Of a DNA stretch of 64,000 nt, positions 33,900-44,671 are shown piece after piece (the first letter of the stretch is position 1; every line of letters begins with the position of its first letter). The DNA is taken from NCBI RefSeq assembly GCF_016808095.1, contig NC_068974.1, forward strand, positions 30,612,825 through 30,676,824, written 5' to 3'. The notes under the pieces were generated by a model. The model saw only the letters and a program-made list of their open reading frames with translations, was not told where the DNA came from and did not search any database. The position numbers were made by a program, and so were the translations under genes. Source of the DNA: Vigna angularis (taxonomy: Eukaryota > Streptophyta > Magnoliopsida > Fabales > Fabaceae).

Positions 33900-34284
33900 T
33901 GTTGGAAGTCCCACATCGACTAGAGATAAGGTCAATTCTTAGTTTATAAGTGGATGCAAACCTCACCCTACAAGCCGGTTTTGTGGGGTTGAGTTAGGCT
34001 TAAACCAACCTTCTAATATGGTATCAGAGCCATGGTTAGAACCTATCCTAGCGAGTTCTAAGTGGGCATTCTATTCTTCTATTCCACCCGCAATCGGGCC
34101 GTTATCGGACCACCCAATTTCTACTATCACGCACGAGATGTCTATACCTCGGCGTGAAGGGGGTGTGTTGGAAGTCCCACATCGACTAGAGATAAGGTCA
34201 ATTCTTAGTTTATAAGTGGATGCAAACCTCACCCTACAAGCCGGTTTTGTGGGGTTGAGTTAGGCTTAAACCAACCCTCTAATA
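33900..34284 (+). mobile_element. Complete TRIM retrotransposon (385 bp)
   Basis: Two 119-bp LTRs (33900-34018 and 34166-34284) start TGTTGGAAGTCCCACATCG and end TCTAATA. Directly after the first is TGGTATCAGAGCC, the initiator-Met tRNA primer site. Before the second is GAAGGGGG, a polypurine tract. The TSD GTTAT is perfect (33895-33899, 34285-34289). The LTRs are almost identical by eye, so the insertion is young relative to its host LTR. It has no coding sequence, as is normal for TRIMs. Confidence 0.93.
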
Positions 34285-34547
34285 GTTATAATAAATGGAA
34301 GTTTTTATTTAAACTATAGCAATGGAATGAGAGTTAAGTATTAAAAAGTTTTTATAAACCCGTGGCATCCTAAAATTTGGGGCGTTACATGATTTACTTT
34401 GGAACGTAATTTTCTGGTCCAACTGAGAGTCAACAGGTTCATTATGACTAATTTAATAATTTTTGGTTGATTTTTAATTAGTTAGTATATCAATGCAGTT
34501 CTTCTTGGAAACTACTCAATATTCAAATCTAGAAGATGTGTAATTTG

Positions 34548-35674
34548 TAGGGCTGGACAAAAATAACTGATATGTACTGTATTATAGTTAACTATACTAT
34601 ATTATACTTTAAATATATTATATTCTTTAACATATTATTAAATATGTAAAAATATGTTAAAAAAACTTTTAATGATATTAAAATGTGTGTAAGCGCACAC
34701 ACTAAAATAACTATTTATTTTAAAAATCAACTTACTTTAAAATAAATATCAATATTATTATTTTTAAATGATAGTATTTTACATACTAAAACTAAAATAT
34801 ATTTTTTAACGTTAAATTTTATTAAATGAATATATAATGAAATATCATAAAAAAATAGTAATGTAGCAAACATAATTAATATTATAGAAATATCAAATGA
34901 CAAAAAAATTAACAAACGTTTATTAAGAGTAGTTTTTCTAGTATCATCTTTTATTATATTATAATAATTAATAAATATTAGTTTAATTTTTACATAATAA
35001 ATAATTGATTAATAAAACAATTTTACGAGGGAACAAAACAAATATAAATAAAAAATTATTTTAAAATAAAATAAGTAGATAAAAAGATAAAATAAATTAT
35101 ATACACATATAAAACAAAAAAATATAAATAAAAAATTAAAAAAAATAAATATAAAAGTAAAATAATATTCATGACAAAATAAATATAAATAAAAAATAAA
35201 AATAAAATAAAATAAAATAAATAAATAAATAATGAAATAATTTCCATACACATATAATAATAAAAGAAATATAAATAAAATAGAAAATAATAATATCAAA
35301 TAATTAAAAAGTTAATTTGTAAGACACTTATGAATAAAATAAAATAAATATTAAAATAAATTTCAAGTAAAAAGAACATGTATGGTTATACTATTCAGTT
35401 TAAAAACTAGTACAATTCAGTTTAAAAACTAGTACAATTCAGTTTAAATTTAGTATAATTCGGTTTAAAATTAGTATAGTTAGTAGTTCAATTTAGTTTA
35501 TATTGTAGTTTAGTACAATTTAGTATAGTTCAGTTCAGTTTACTTTGATAAAACAAAAAACAGTTCAGTTTGTCTGAACTGTTTTATAGCTGAGTTCAGT
35601 TTAGACAAATTAGTTTTTAGTTCAGTACAGATTTTAGTAATACAGTGCAGTTCAGTTCTATTTGCTCACCCCTA
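34548..35674. mobile_element. Non-autonomous hAT element (1.13 kb)
   Basis: The ends are TAGGGCTGGACAAA and GCTCACCCCTA, with a perfect 8-bp TSD GTAATTTG at 34540-34547 and 35675-35682. Its right third (35390-35660) is packed with CAGTTCAGTTTA and AGTACAATTCAG repeats, probable subterminal transposase-binding motifs. The interior is AT-rich. The open frames there are Ile/Tyr/Phe-rich artefacts. There is no transposase. Confidence 0.9.
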
Positions 35675-35934
35675 GTAATTTGTTAGAATTACATTCGAAA
35701 GGGAACGAGCTGGTCTCTTTTATGAATAAGGACACATAATCAACAACAACAATTTTCTCTGTTGATAACTCTCTTCAATAATTTGTTTCCGTTAAATCAT
35801 TTAGTACGATGGGCAAAAGCTTCATTTTTCATGTGTTTTGATGTTGGTTATGTAAGACCCTTGAAACTTGTTGTAATTAAGATACTATATATTTTTGAAA
35901 TAAAAAAATAATTTTATGTATAAATGCTACAGCA

Positions 35935-36130
35935 AAATACGTATAGTGCTACAGTAAAATATGTACAGTGCTACAGTAAAAATACCTCGTGAATCATGTG
36001 TTGCTACAGTACTACTACAGGAAAAATGTAGTACAAGCTACAGTACCGCTACAGTGAATAGTAGTACAGCTACAGTACTGCTACAGTAATTGTAGTACAG
36101 CTACAGTAATTGTAGTACAACTACAGTACC
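35935..36130 (+). repeat. CTACAGTA short repeat cluster
   Basis: About fifteen copies of GCTACAGTA or a close variant lie upstream of the TATA-like site of the solo LTR. They could act as repeated promoter elements of the LTR or be simple expansion. Confidence 0.85.
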
Positions 36131-36539
36131 CCTAACTTCAACTATAAATAGGAGTGAGAAATGAAGTTTTAAGGGAGGAGAATGAAATTGAGTAAGACTT
36201 TTGTCAAAAATAAGGAGATATTAGGAATAGAATTTGAGTTGTAGAGAAGGTAGCGAGAGCTTCTGAAGAAGTGTTCTTCATTCATAAAGGAGGGAGAATC
36301 AGGTAAGGGGAGCTAACCTTGAGCATTTCGTTTCGTATTATCTTGAGTCTTGAATATGCAATATTTTGCTTTTGTCTGATTTTAAATTTCGAATATGAAG
36401 TATTTTGTTTCTGCATGACCTTGAAATTTGAATGAGAACATGCTTTTGTGTTTAGATCCAAGTGTGATAGTTGTAAAATGTGATGTTGATTATGTTATGT
36501 CATTTGTATATTATTAGTTGTTTATTTTTGTATTTTTGG

Positions 36540-36785
36540 ATGGATTAGAAGTTGTCTAACCGGCTTTGCCAGATTCAACTTCTTGTTTCCCCAAAGCTTT
36601 TGTTGTTTCTTATATCTTTATTTTTGGAAGGACGAGAAGTTGTCTAACTGGCTCTGCCAGATTCAACTTCTTGTTTTCCCAAAAATTTTATTGTTTTATC
36701 TATTTTTTTATTGCATCTTTCTGGAAGGATGAGAAGTTGTCTAACCGGCTCTGCTAGATTCAACTTCTTGTTTCCCCTGAATTTT
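36540..36785 (+). repeat. Three tandem units, each with an internal inverted repeat
   Basis: Units of about 90 bp share GAGAAGTTGTCTAACCGGCT, then CTGCCAGATTCAACTTCTTG and TTTCCC. AGAAGTTG and CAACTTCT within each unit can pair into a hairpin with a loop of roughly 25 bases. Confidence 0.85.
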
Positions 36786-37814
36786 TATATTAATATTATT
36801 TTGATGGTAAGGGGAGCTAATTATTTTTGTATGAATTTATTTTATAAAAATATATGCATATGAATGTTGAACTGGTGTGCTCTTGTGAAACTATTTTATG
36901 ACTTTTATTATATTGGGTGTTATAATTGAAACTGTGAAATTGTACATGTTGTGATGTGATGAATTTAATCTGTTTTGAATGAGTTTGTTGGCTGAAATTG
37001 ATCTTGTTGGAAGGTCTGGAGTAAGGGTTCTGTAATAGCTTGTATATGGGTATTAAATAGATATTGTTTGAGGTTGCTGTGAGAGGAAGTGAAAATATTA
37101 AAATTTGGCATTTTAGATTTATAGCATAAGAGAACAGGGTAGATAATTTAAATAAATCAATTGTTAATTATTGAGGGCCTTTCTTTGTTGGTAGGATAGA
37201 GGAACCTTAAAAACCTGAGTTGGCACATCCCTGATCATAGAGCAGCCCTGGCCTGGTCCAGTCAGTTGTGACTAGTCATATGTGCTGGCGTCGAAGGTGA
37301 GTTTGATGCGTTCAGACATCTGGGTCCTCTCCGGTGACCAATTAGGGTAAAGAAAGATCTCTACTAGGATGAAAATAAAATAAAACAAGTTGATTGTAGA
37401 TGCATAAAGTTATCATGGTAAAAACTTCATATATATTTCATTTATCGTTACATTGAGCCCAGACTTTAATATGTAGTTCCTAAGATATGTTGATGTATTT
37501 TGGCTGATCTATGATCTTTGATTGGTGAAAATATGTTGAGTTATACTCGTTATGGGTAAAATGAGTTTATAATATGAAGTATGATATCTGGCAATATGTT
37601 TAATTTATTGGCACCAAAACGGGTTATTGTGAATTTATGATTAAAGAATGAACATGATTGAGTCATGTGGATAAGAGGGTATGAATTGTTGATTTTATGA
37701 AATGTTGGAGTGGATATAAGAAATCATTACTTATGAAATAATGTTTACTACTGGGAGTAGTATGTTCGAGTTATACCATGAGAGCTTGATATGAGCAAAG
37801 TATCACCCGAGGTT

Positions 37815-38000
37815 TATGAAAGCAGGCAGAAAGTGGTCTGACCATAAGGCTTTGACATAAACATATGATTCGTAAGTTTTATAGAAGCAGGCAGAGAGAG
37901 GTCTGACCATAAGGCTTCAGAAAGTAAGACATAGTATACAGGTAATGCTTAAGGAAACAGGCAGAGAACGGTCTGACCATAAGGCTTCGTGAGTAAGCAT
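37815..38000 (+). repeat. Three tandem units of about 62 bp
   Basis: Units contain GAAGCAGGCAGAGAG.GGTCT, then GACCATAAGGCTT, with more variable spacers. Confidence 0.85.
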
Positions 38001-39296
38001 GGTATACTTGTAAGGTTTATGAAAATGAGAAAGAGGATTTTGAAGAAGTTAAAAAAAATGGATTAATGACATCGGGATAATGGTATTTATAAATTGCGGA
38101 AATACATGATTGAAACATTTATATTATAAGTAAGTTTAATGATTGTATGATATGGTTGACTTACCCTTATTTGTTTGTGCTATGATCATATAACTCAGGT
38201 TATATGTGAGCAAATAATGTTGCAAATGCGATTGAAAAAGCTTAGAGATGATGAGAGAGATGCGGGGAAAAACTTTCAGGGATTTTTGTAAAAAGAATAA
38301 ATTTGCATTGGTAAAATATGTTGTGTAAGACTTATAAGTTTAATTTCGAATTTATGTTAAGTGGTGAAGACTATAATGTTTAAAGTTTGTAAGTTTGGAA
38401 TTGTACTTTGAAAGAATTGAAATAAAGTTTGATTGTTTATATCAGATATCAAATTAATTTAGTATTTACTATCAGTAATACCCTTTAAATTATTTAGGTG
38501 TTACAGGTTATATGCATGAAGGTGAAAAGTGAAATATTGTTTTCGGTGGAAAATATGTTTTTAGAATTATTTTTAATGACTTCAGAAATTCAATTTTTAG
38601 ACAATGACATACCCCTTCCGGAATCCCATTTTCCCATAACAGTTTTTCTCTTCTAGAAAATATTTTCGGATAACTTAATAGTCAAAATATCAAATCTCCC
38701 TAAAGATAAACTACTAATTCTAAAATTTTAAAACGAAATTTAATAACAATCAAAAAATAAAAAATATAACACAACCCTGCCATCAAAAATCAACATCAAC
38801 ATCATCAATTATTTTGTTATTAAAGTGGAAAACAAATGAACGAAAGGAGCAAGAGTCACAAATTGCGGTGTCACGGGTTACTATGTGTGGGTGAGAGAAA
38901 GGATGGAGATGAAAAAAATTTGGATAAGTGAGGAAGGTGGATTAGGGTTAGGTGAGTGTTTCTGATTTTTTCAGTTGGGACTAATGTATTAAAGTGAGAG
39001 AGATGAAAGAGAAATGGAGAGGTGAGTAAGGGTTTAGACCTTGACCTTAAAACTTAGAATTCATAATATATGAGGATATTTTTGTCTATTAAAACCTAGT
39101 ACACTTTGTTAAAATGTATAAACTGAAAAAAGAACTTATGTTACTAAATCCACACACATGTCTCTCTCTCTATATATATATATTTATATATTTATTATGT
39201 GGACATAAAAAATATTACAAAACTTAATATATCTGGACATAAAGAATATTAAAAGACTCATATAGACTAATATTAATTTAAAAAATATATAATACA

Positions 39297-39525
39297 GGGG
39301 TTTGCTAACTTGTGTAACTTCTTAATGTGTATCAAATTTTAGTCGATAAAAATACCCTCATATATTATGGATTCTAAGTTTTAAGATTAAGGGTATTTAA
39401 ATAATTTCTATTTTTTTATTTTAAATCAAAAATAAAAATTATTAAAATACCTTATGTTTAAAGTATGTCTTTTTATGAATATAGATTTTTTTGTCAACTA
39501 AAATTTTGGTAAGCTAGCAAACCCC
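39297..39525. mobile_element. MITE-like element with GGGGTTTGCTA ends
   Basis: It starts GGGGTTTGCTAACTT and ends AAGCTAGCAAACCCC, a nearly perfect 15-bp terminal inverted repeat. The 229-bp AT-rich body has no coding sequence. I could not identify a convincing TSD, so superfamily is unassigned. Related internal sequence (TTAGT.GATAAAAATA, TATATTATGGA) occurs in the flanking arms. Confidence 0.6.
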
Positions 39526-39526
39526 A

Positions 39527-39535
<9 letters not shown>

Positions 39536-39620
<85 letters not shown>
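39536..39620. repeat. (GT)n(AT)n microsatellite
   Basis: A few TG units are followed by about 40 AT units, just left of the MULE. Confidence 0.95.
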
Positions 39621-39622
<2 letters not shown>

Positions 39623-39755
39623 TGTTGCAAGATGAAATATTAAATTAATATAATTAATAAATAATAAATTTTAATAAATTTTGTTAGAATAGATTTTAGT
39701 GATACAATGTTAATAGATTTTAAATTCAACTCATTTTTATTAAATATATTTATAA

Positions 39756-40809
39756 GGCTTAATATCATTGTTGGTCCCAATTTTTGTCATCTTTATTCGA
39801 AATGGTCCTAATTTTTTTAAAATGTTCAATGTAGTCCTAAAGGTTGTAATTTATGTTCAATTTAGTCTTTTTTGCAAACGTCGTTTAAATCATTAATGAC
39901 CAAATGTTCAGCTGTGCAATCAGTGAATGACATATAATTTAATTGTTAACCTACCTTGACTAAAACATGATGCAGCCAATGAGGAACATCCATGTGGCAG
40001 CCCCTTCCCCATCCAAAAAATTAAGGTTTCTGAATGTAAGGGGGAAAGGCCTTATGTCGTCACACGAAGGAGAAACGACACTGGAACTCTATTACAAGCG
40101 CGATTTCTGTGCAGGTGGGTTCTCGCAGGCTGTTGCGATTAAGGTTTAGGGCGCGAAGGTGGTGGTAGCCTAGGTGGTATTCGCGGCAGCCATGGAGGTT
40201 TGAACGATTAAGGATTTTTGTCACGATTCTGGTTTGCAATTGCAGCTCGCCATAGTGGCGATTTGGGTTTTCTGCAAGTTTACGAAGACGGTGGAGGCGT
40301 GAGGGAGGAGATGATGGCGATGCCGCATTGGCGGTGGCTAAGTGAAGTTCGCGTGGTGGTGGAATTTGCCCTCGCAGTAGAGTTTGAACGGCGCCGCTTG
40401 CCGCATGAAGAAGAAGCTATGGATGATTGATAGCGGCGATTTCGAAGGCTGTTATCGTGGTGTGACCTGATGTGAGGTTAGTTGTGGTTGGTTGCTAGGC
40501 CGCCATGGTGATGGCTTGAGAAGGAGAGACAGTGGCGTTGATGGAGATCCACGGTGAAGGAAGGGGAAGATTGTCTTGGTGGTGTTTTTGAGTGGTTGTT
40601 GGACGGAAAAGATGAACACCGGTGGTGATGACGCGGTTAAAATGCCAACATCATTTACTGATTGCACAGTTGGACATTTAGCCGTTATCGATTTAAACGG
40701 CGTTTGTAAAAGGAACTAAATGACCTTTAGGACTACATTGAACATTAAAAAAATGAGAACCATTTCAAACAAAGCTGACAAAAATTGGAACCAACAATGG
40801 TATTAAGTT
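39756..40809. mobile_element. Non-autonomous MULE (1.05 kb) with perfect 9-bp TSD
   Basis: The left end reads GGCTTAATATCATTGTTGG. The right end, inverted, reads AACTTAATACCATTGTTGG. The inverted arms run roughly 180 bp each. The TSD TATTTATAA is perfect at 39747-39755 and 40810-40818, the 9-bp hallmark of Mutator-like elements. The interior (39970-40640) is much more GC-rich than its surroundings, with G-rich codon-like blocks, which suggests captured genic sequence. I could not recognise the source. No transposase is present. Confidence 0.9.
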
Positions 40810-40841
40810 TATTTATAAAATAAGATATACATATATGTATA

Positions 40842-40849
40842 TATACATA

Positions 40850-40889
<40 letters not shown>
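40842..40889. repeat. (GT)n(AT)n microsatellite
   Basis: Mixed TATATAC, then GT and AT units, about 25 bp right of the MULE's target-site duplication. Confidence 0.9.
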
Positions 40890-41344
40890 GGTTTGCTAAC
40901 GTGTGTATGCTTGTTTTTCAGTTGGTACATTTTAGTAATGTGTATTGGGTTTTAGTAGACAAAAATATCTTTATATATAATGGAACCCCAAACCTTTATT
41001 CACCTCTCTCATTCCTCTCAATCCTTCTTCTTCCATCTCTCTCACTCCAACCTTTTCTCTATCATCTCTCTTACTCCAACCTCTTTTCTCTATCATTTGT
41101 AGCCCCAATTGAAAAAAATCAAAAACACTTGCCTAAACCTAATCCACCTTCCTTACTTATCCAATTTTTTCTCTCTCATCTCCATACTCTCCCTCACCCA
41201 CACACAACAACCCGCGACACCGCAATTTATTGCTCTTGCTTTGTTCGTTTATTATTTTTCCACTTTAATAACAAAATAATTGATGATGTTGATGTTGATT
41301 TTTGATTGGAGAACTATGTTATATATTTTTCCTTCTTCTTATTA

Positions 41345-41884
41345 TTAAATTTCATTATTAAATATATATATTGTCAATTTACCTGTTAAATTAAAAAATT
41401 TCATATTATCATAACTATTTATGTAAAAATTTATTAAATTTGAACAATATACAATAATTTAAATTTTAGTATGATTAAAATATGTCATATCAATTTTATT
41501 TTATAAAAATAAAACATTAAATAATTTTCTTGTATATTAATATAAAATTTTGTATATGTAACCAAAAGTAAATTTTCAACTATAGATTTTGAAAGCAACA
41601 TAATTTAATTGAAATATGTCTATAAATTTTTGATGTTACATTATTTAAATTTTCTCTCTCTATTCTTTGTATGATATCATTATTGAATAAATTTAAATGT
41701 ATATAATAAAAAGAAAATCATCAAATAGTTTTAATAAAATCTTCAAATAGATAAGTTAAATAAAAAACATAATATATTAAAAATAATTAAATAATTGTCT
41801 AAAACTAGTTTTAGACGTCAATTTTGTAAGAAGAAAAGAAAGAAACTAATATATTTGTTTAATATGATAAATAAAAATAAATTA
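41345..41884 (+). repeat. AT-rich dispersed repeat, copy 1 of 3
   Basis: It matches 43643-44165 almost base for base and in the same orientation. Landmarks: TTAAATTAAAAAATTTCA, GTATGATTAAAATATGTCA, CAACTATAGATTTTGAAAGC and CTAAAACTAGTTTTAGACGT. No coding sequence is present. Copy 1 ends where the TRIM-like element begins. Confidence 0.9.
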
Positions 41885-42239
41885 TGTGTTGGGTCTATTA
41901 AGGAGGAGGTTCATCAGGGAGACACAAACACCAATAACATCTAAGCCCAATCATCACTCTCTACCCAAAACCTTAAGGCAATAGGTCTTTCATCTTTATA
42001 TAGTGCTCTACTTTCTCCTTTTTATCTAATGTTAGACTTAGACTCACACTTAGATTCCCAACAATCTCTCCTTCAAGGGTAAGTCAATGACATATGAGCC
42101 CAACCATATAAGAGATTGAAACCACTCTCTACCCAAAACCTTAAGACAATGGATTAATGGGTCTTTCATCTTTATATGATGCTCTACTTTCTCATTTTTA
42201 TCCAATGTGAGACTTAGACTCACACTTGAATTCTCAACA
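41885..42239 (-). mobile_element. TRIM-like element, minus strand
   Basis: Two similar blocks of about 175 bp share ACTCTCTACCCAAAACCTTA, GTCTTTCATCTTTATAT and GACTTAGACTCACACTT. Read on the minus strand each LTR-like unit starts TGTTG(A/G)GAATTC(A)AGTG. This resembles TRIM or short copia LTRs known from dicots. No clear TSD was found, and the central primer site is not obvious. Confidence 0.6.
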
Positions 42240-42269
42240 TTATGATTCTCAACATTATGATTCATATAG

Positions 42270-43582
42270 CATCATGCATTTTTAATTAAGTAAAATATCT
42301 TTTTATAATGCAAGAACAATCTAAGGGGATAATATGCAAACATTTTGTCTTTTATTCTTAAGTGTAGATTTTATCATACCAATCACTCTTAATAATTTAT
42401 ATAAGTTAAATAAATGACTTAAGTTTCATGTGAATAATATAGTGACATTGACCAATATAAATAACCTTGCTTTTAGAAATAAATTTTTTTAATATAAGTT
42501 TTCATATTACTTTACATAATAAATAAATGAATATAAATTTCACTTTTTTATATTTTTTTATATATGAAATAAAATTTATCTTCAACCCTAAAATAATATT
42601 ATCAATTTCTACTTCTCTAGATTAATATTTATCTTTTTCTCTATCTACCATTCTGATCTACTATACAAACAGAAATAGTTGCAATTTCCCTAGAACAATA
42701 TTATTTACATTTTCATATTTATAACTATTTGAATAAATATGAACAAAGACAAAATTAAATTATTTTTTACTTTTCTATTTAAAATTATTACTAGACAACA
42801 CCTTACGAAATCAGTAACCAAAATGTTATAAATTATAAAAGAAAAAAACTTGTATACGATTTTTAAATATCTATAATTTATTTAAATTTTAATAATAATA
42901 ATAATTAAATGAGTAAATTTGAAAAAAATAAAAAGTGTATATAGTTATAAATATAACTATAGATATTATTATGTAAATAATATTGTACAAACAACTTTTT
43001 TATTATGAATAACTATTTAAATTTTAAAAAATATTAATAAAAGAATAAATAATTTTTTTATAATAAGTAGTTATTTAAATTAAAAAGAAGTAGTTACTGG
43101 TAAAAATGAAAAATAATTTTTTATTATGAATTATTATTTAAATTTAAAAAGTAGTAATTATAAATGTAAAATTGAAAAAAAAAACACCAAGTACATGTTA
43201 AAAGATATTATAAATAATATTATGTAAATAATTTTTTTATTATGAGTAATTATTTTAATTTGAAAAAGTGGTTAATAAAATAGTAAATAAGTTTTATAAA
43301 AAGTAATTGTTTGAATTAAAAAAAATAGTTAGTAAAATAATAAAACTGAAAAATAATTTTTTTATGAATTATTATTTAAATTTATTAAAAATAATAATAA
43401 TTAAAGGGATAATATTGAAAAAAAATAAGAAAAGTACCAAAGTGTATATATGTAGTTATAAATATAAAAAACAAAACCGCAAGTAAATAATTAAAACCAA
43501 ATTGAAAATATTTAAAATTGAGAGAAAATATTAGAAAAGTCATCACACTAGAGAGTATAAAATTATTAAACCAAATAAAAAG

Positions 43583-43623
<41 letters not shown>

Positions 43624-43642
43624 CTTTATAAATAATTACACA
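42270..43642. other. AT-rich DNA with degenerate repeats
   Basis: Between 42960 and 43400 a degenerate unit of about 100 bp recurs, with TTTTTATTATGAATTATTA, then TTTAAATTTAAAAAGTAGT. An AT microsatellite lies at 43586-43622. No gene is visible. Confidence 0.6.
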
Positions 43643-44165
43643 CATATATATAGTCAATTTAACTGTTAAATTAAAAAATTTCACATTATCATAACTATTT
43701 ATGTAAAACTTTATTAAAATTGAACAATATACAATAATTTACATTTTAGTATGATTAAAATATGTCATATCAATTTTATTTTATAAAAATAAAAAATTAA
43801 ATAATTTTCTTTTATATTAATATAAAATTTTGTATATGTAACCAGAAATAAATTTTCAACTATAGATTTTGAAAGCAACATAATTTAACTGAAAAATGTC
43901 TATAAATTTGATGTTACATTATTTAAATTATTATCTCTCTCTATTCTTTGTATGATATCATTATTGAATAAATTTAAATGTGTATAAGAAAAAGAAAATC
44001 ATCAAATAGTTTTAATAAAATCTTCAAATAGATAAGTTAAATAAAAAAGATAATATATTAAAAATAATTAAATAATTGTCTAAAACTAGTTTTAGACGTC
44101 AATTTTGTAAGAAGAAAAGAAAGAAACTAATATATTTGTTTAATATGATAAATAAAAATAAATTA
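43643..44165 (+). repeat. AT-rich dispersed repeat, copy 2 of 3
   Basis: It is a direct copy of 41345-41884 with few substitutions, so the duplication or insertion is fairly recent. It ends about 400 bp upstream of the sugar-transporter promoter. Confidence 0.9.
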
Positions 44166-44560
44166 ATCATAATTAAATAATTTAATAAATTAGTCATCGT
44201 AACTAAAAACCACATTTTTGTTAATTAGCGTGCAAAATCAGGTTGAAATTGATAGGTTATAATATAGATACACAAATAATATCAAATCAGTTAACTAATA
44301 TAAAAATATTATAAAATATATATCAAATCAATATAGTAGATTCAAAAATATAATAAGATATATAAAATATCACGAGATATATTTTAATGTTATTTAATAA
44401 AGAAATAAAGATAATAAGTTTCAATGACAACCAAAAAAACCACAAAACAAACAATATAATCAGTGAAGATAATAAGGGGAGAAAAAAATATTAAAATCCA
44501 ATCAATTAAAAGAAAGATATTGATATAGATATACAAATAGAAATCTATCATAATATAGGC

Positions 44561-44567
44561 TATAAAT
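44561..44567 (+). promoter_or_regulatory. TATA-like box of the sugar-transporter gene
   Basis: GGCTATAAATTAAAG lies 105 bp upstream of the chosen start codon. In an AT-rich region such matches are common, so the call is tentative. Confidence 0.45.
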
Positions 44568-44671
44568 TAAAGTAAGGCGAATTGTTAGTGCTAACTGTGA
44601 TACTTCTTGGTGTGATATTGTTTGCTCTCTCTTTGGATCAATTTATTCTTATTTACGGAAAGCTTTTTAGA

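Larger units (their letters stand above)
31065..34389 (+). mobile_element. Solo LTR, TGTAAGACCC...GTTACA family 1
   Basis: It starts TGTAAGACCCG and ends GGGGCGTTACA, with a perfect TSD TGATT at 31060-31064 and 34390-34394. The family motif AGGTAAGGGGAGCTAG is at 31654-31669. It contains two TRIM insertions (31721, 33900), a long AT microsatellite and a four-unit array at 33330. It has no coding capacity. Confidence 0.88.
35851..38505 (+). mobile_element. Solo LTR, TGTAAGACCC...GTTACA family 1
   Basis: It starts TGTAAGACCCTTG and ends TTTAGGTGTTACA, with a perfect TSD GGTTA at 35846-35850 and 38506-38510. A TATA-like CTATAAATAGG near 36142 precedes the family motif AGGTAAGGGGAGCTAA at 36301-36316. 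A second GGTAAGGGGAGCTAA occurs at 36806-36820. It contains three different tandem arrays. Confidence 0.88.
38780..41305. repeat. Large inverted repeat with arms of about 400 bp
   Basis: The left arm (about 38780-39165) and right arm (about 40888-41305) are inverted copies. Shared landmarks, read on the left arm, are CATCAACATCATCAATTATT, AAATTGCGGTGTC and GGATAAGT.AGGAAGGTGG. The inner ends of both arms carry a TTTGCTAAC/GTTACTAA-type motif and lie next to AT microsatellites. The 1.7-kb loop holds a MITE, microsatellites and a MULE. It could be two insertions of one repeat in opposite orientation or a foldback-like element. A third partial copy borders the CACTA element (52310-52388 and 61190-61320). 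Confidence 0.7.

Noticed and set aside
35009..35299. Hydrophobic Phe/Leu/Tyr-rich frame resembling a multi-span membrane protein
   Set aside because: It is the minus strand of AAAATAAAT-type sequence inside a hAT element. The hydrophobicity follows from T-rich codons.
25203..38505. Reading the TGTAAGA...GTTACA units as large TIR transposons
   Set aside because: The end similarity is only TGTAA/TTACA, and the flanking duplications are 5 bp with TG...CA borders. Internal TATA sites fit LTRs better.
44582..44671. Upstream in-frame ATG extending the sugar transporter by 30 residues
   Set aside because: The extension is hydrophobic and unlike STP N-termini. It starts about 15 bp after the TATA-like box, and the ATG at 44672 gives the normal N-terminus.
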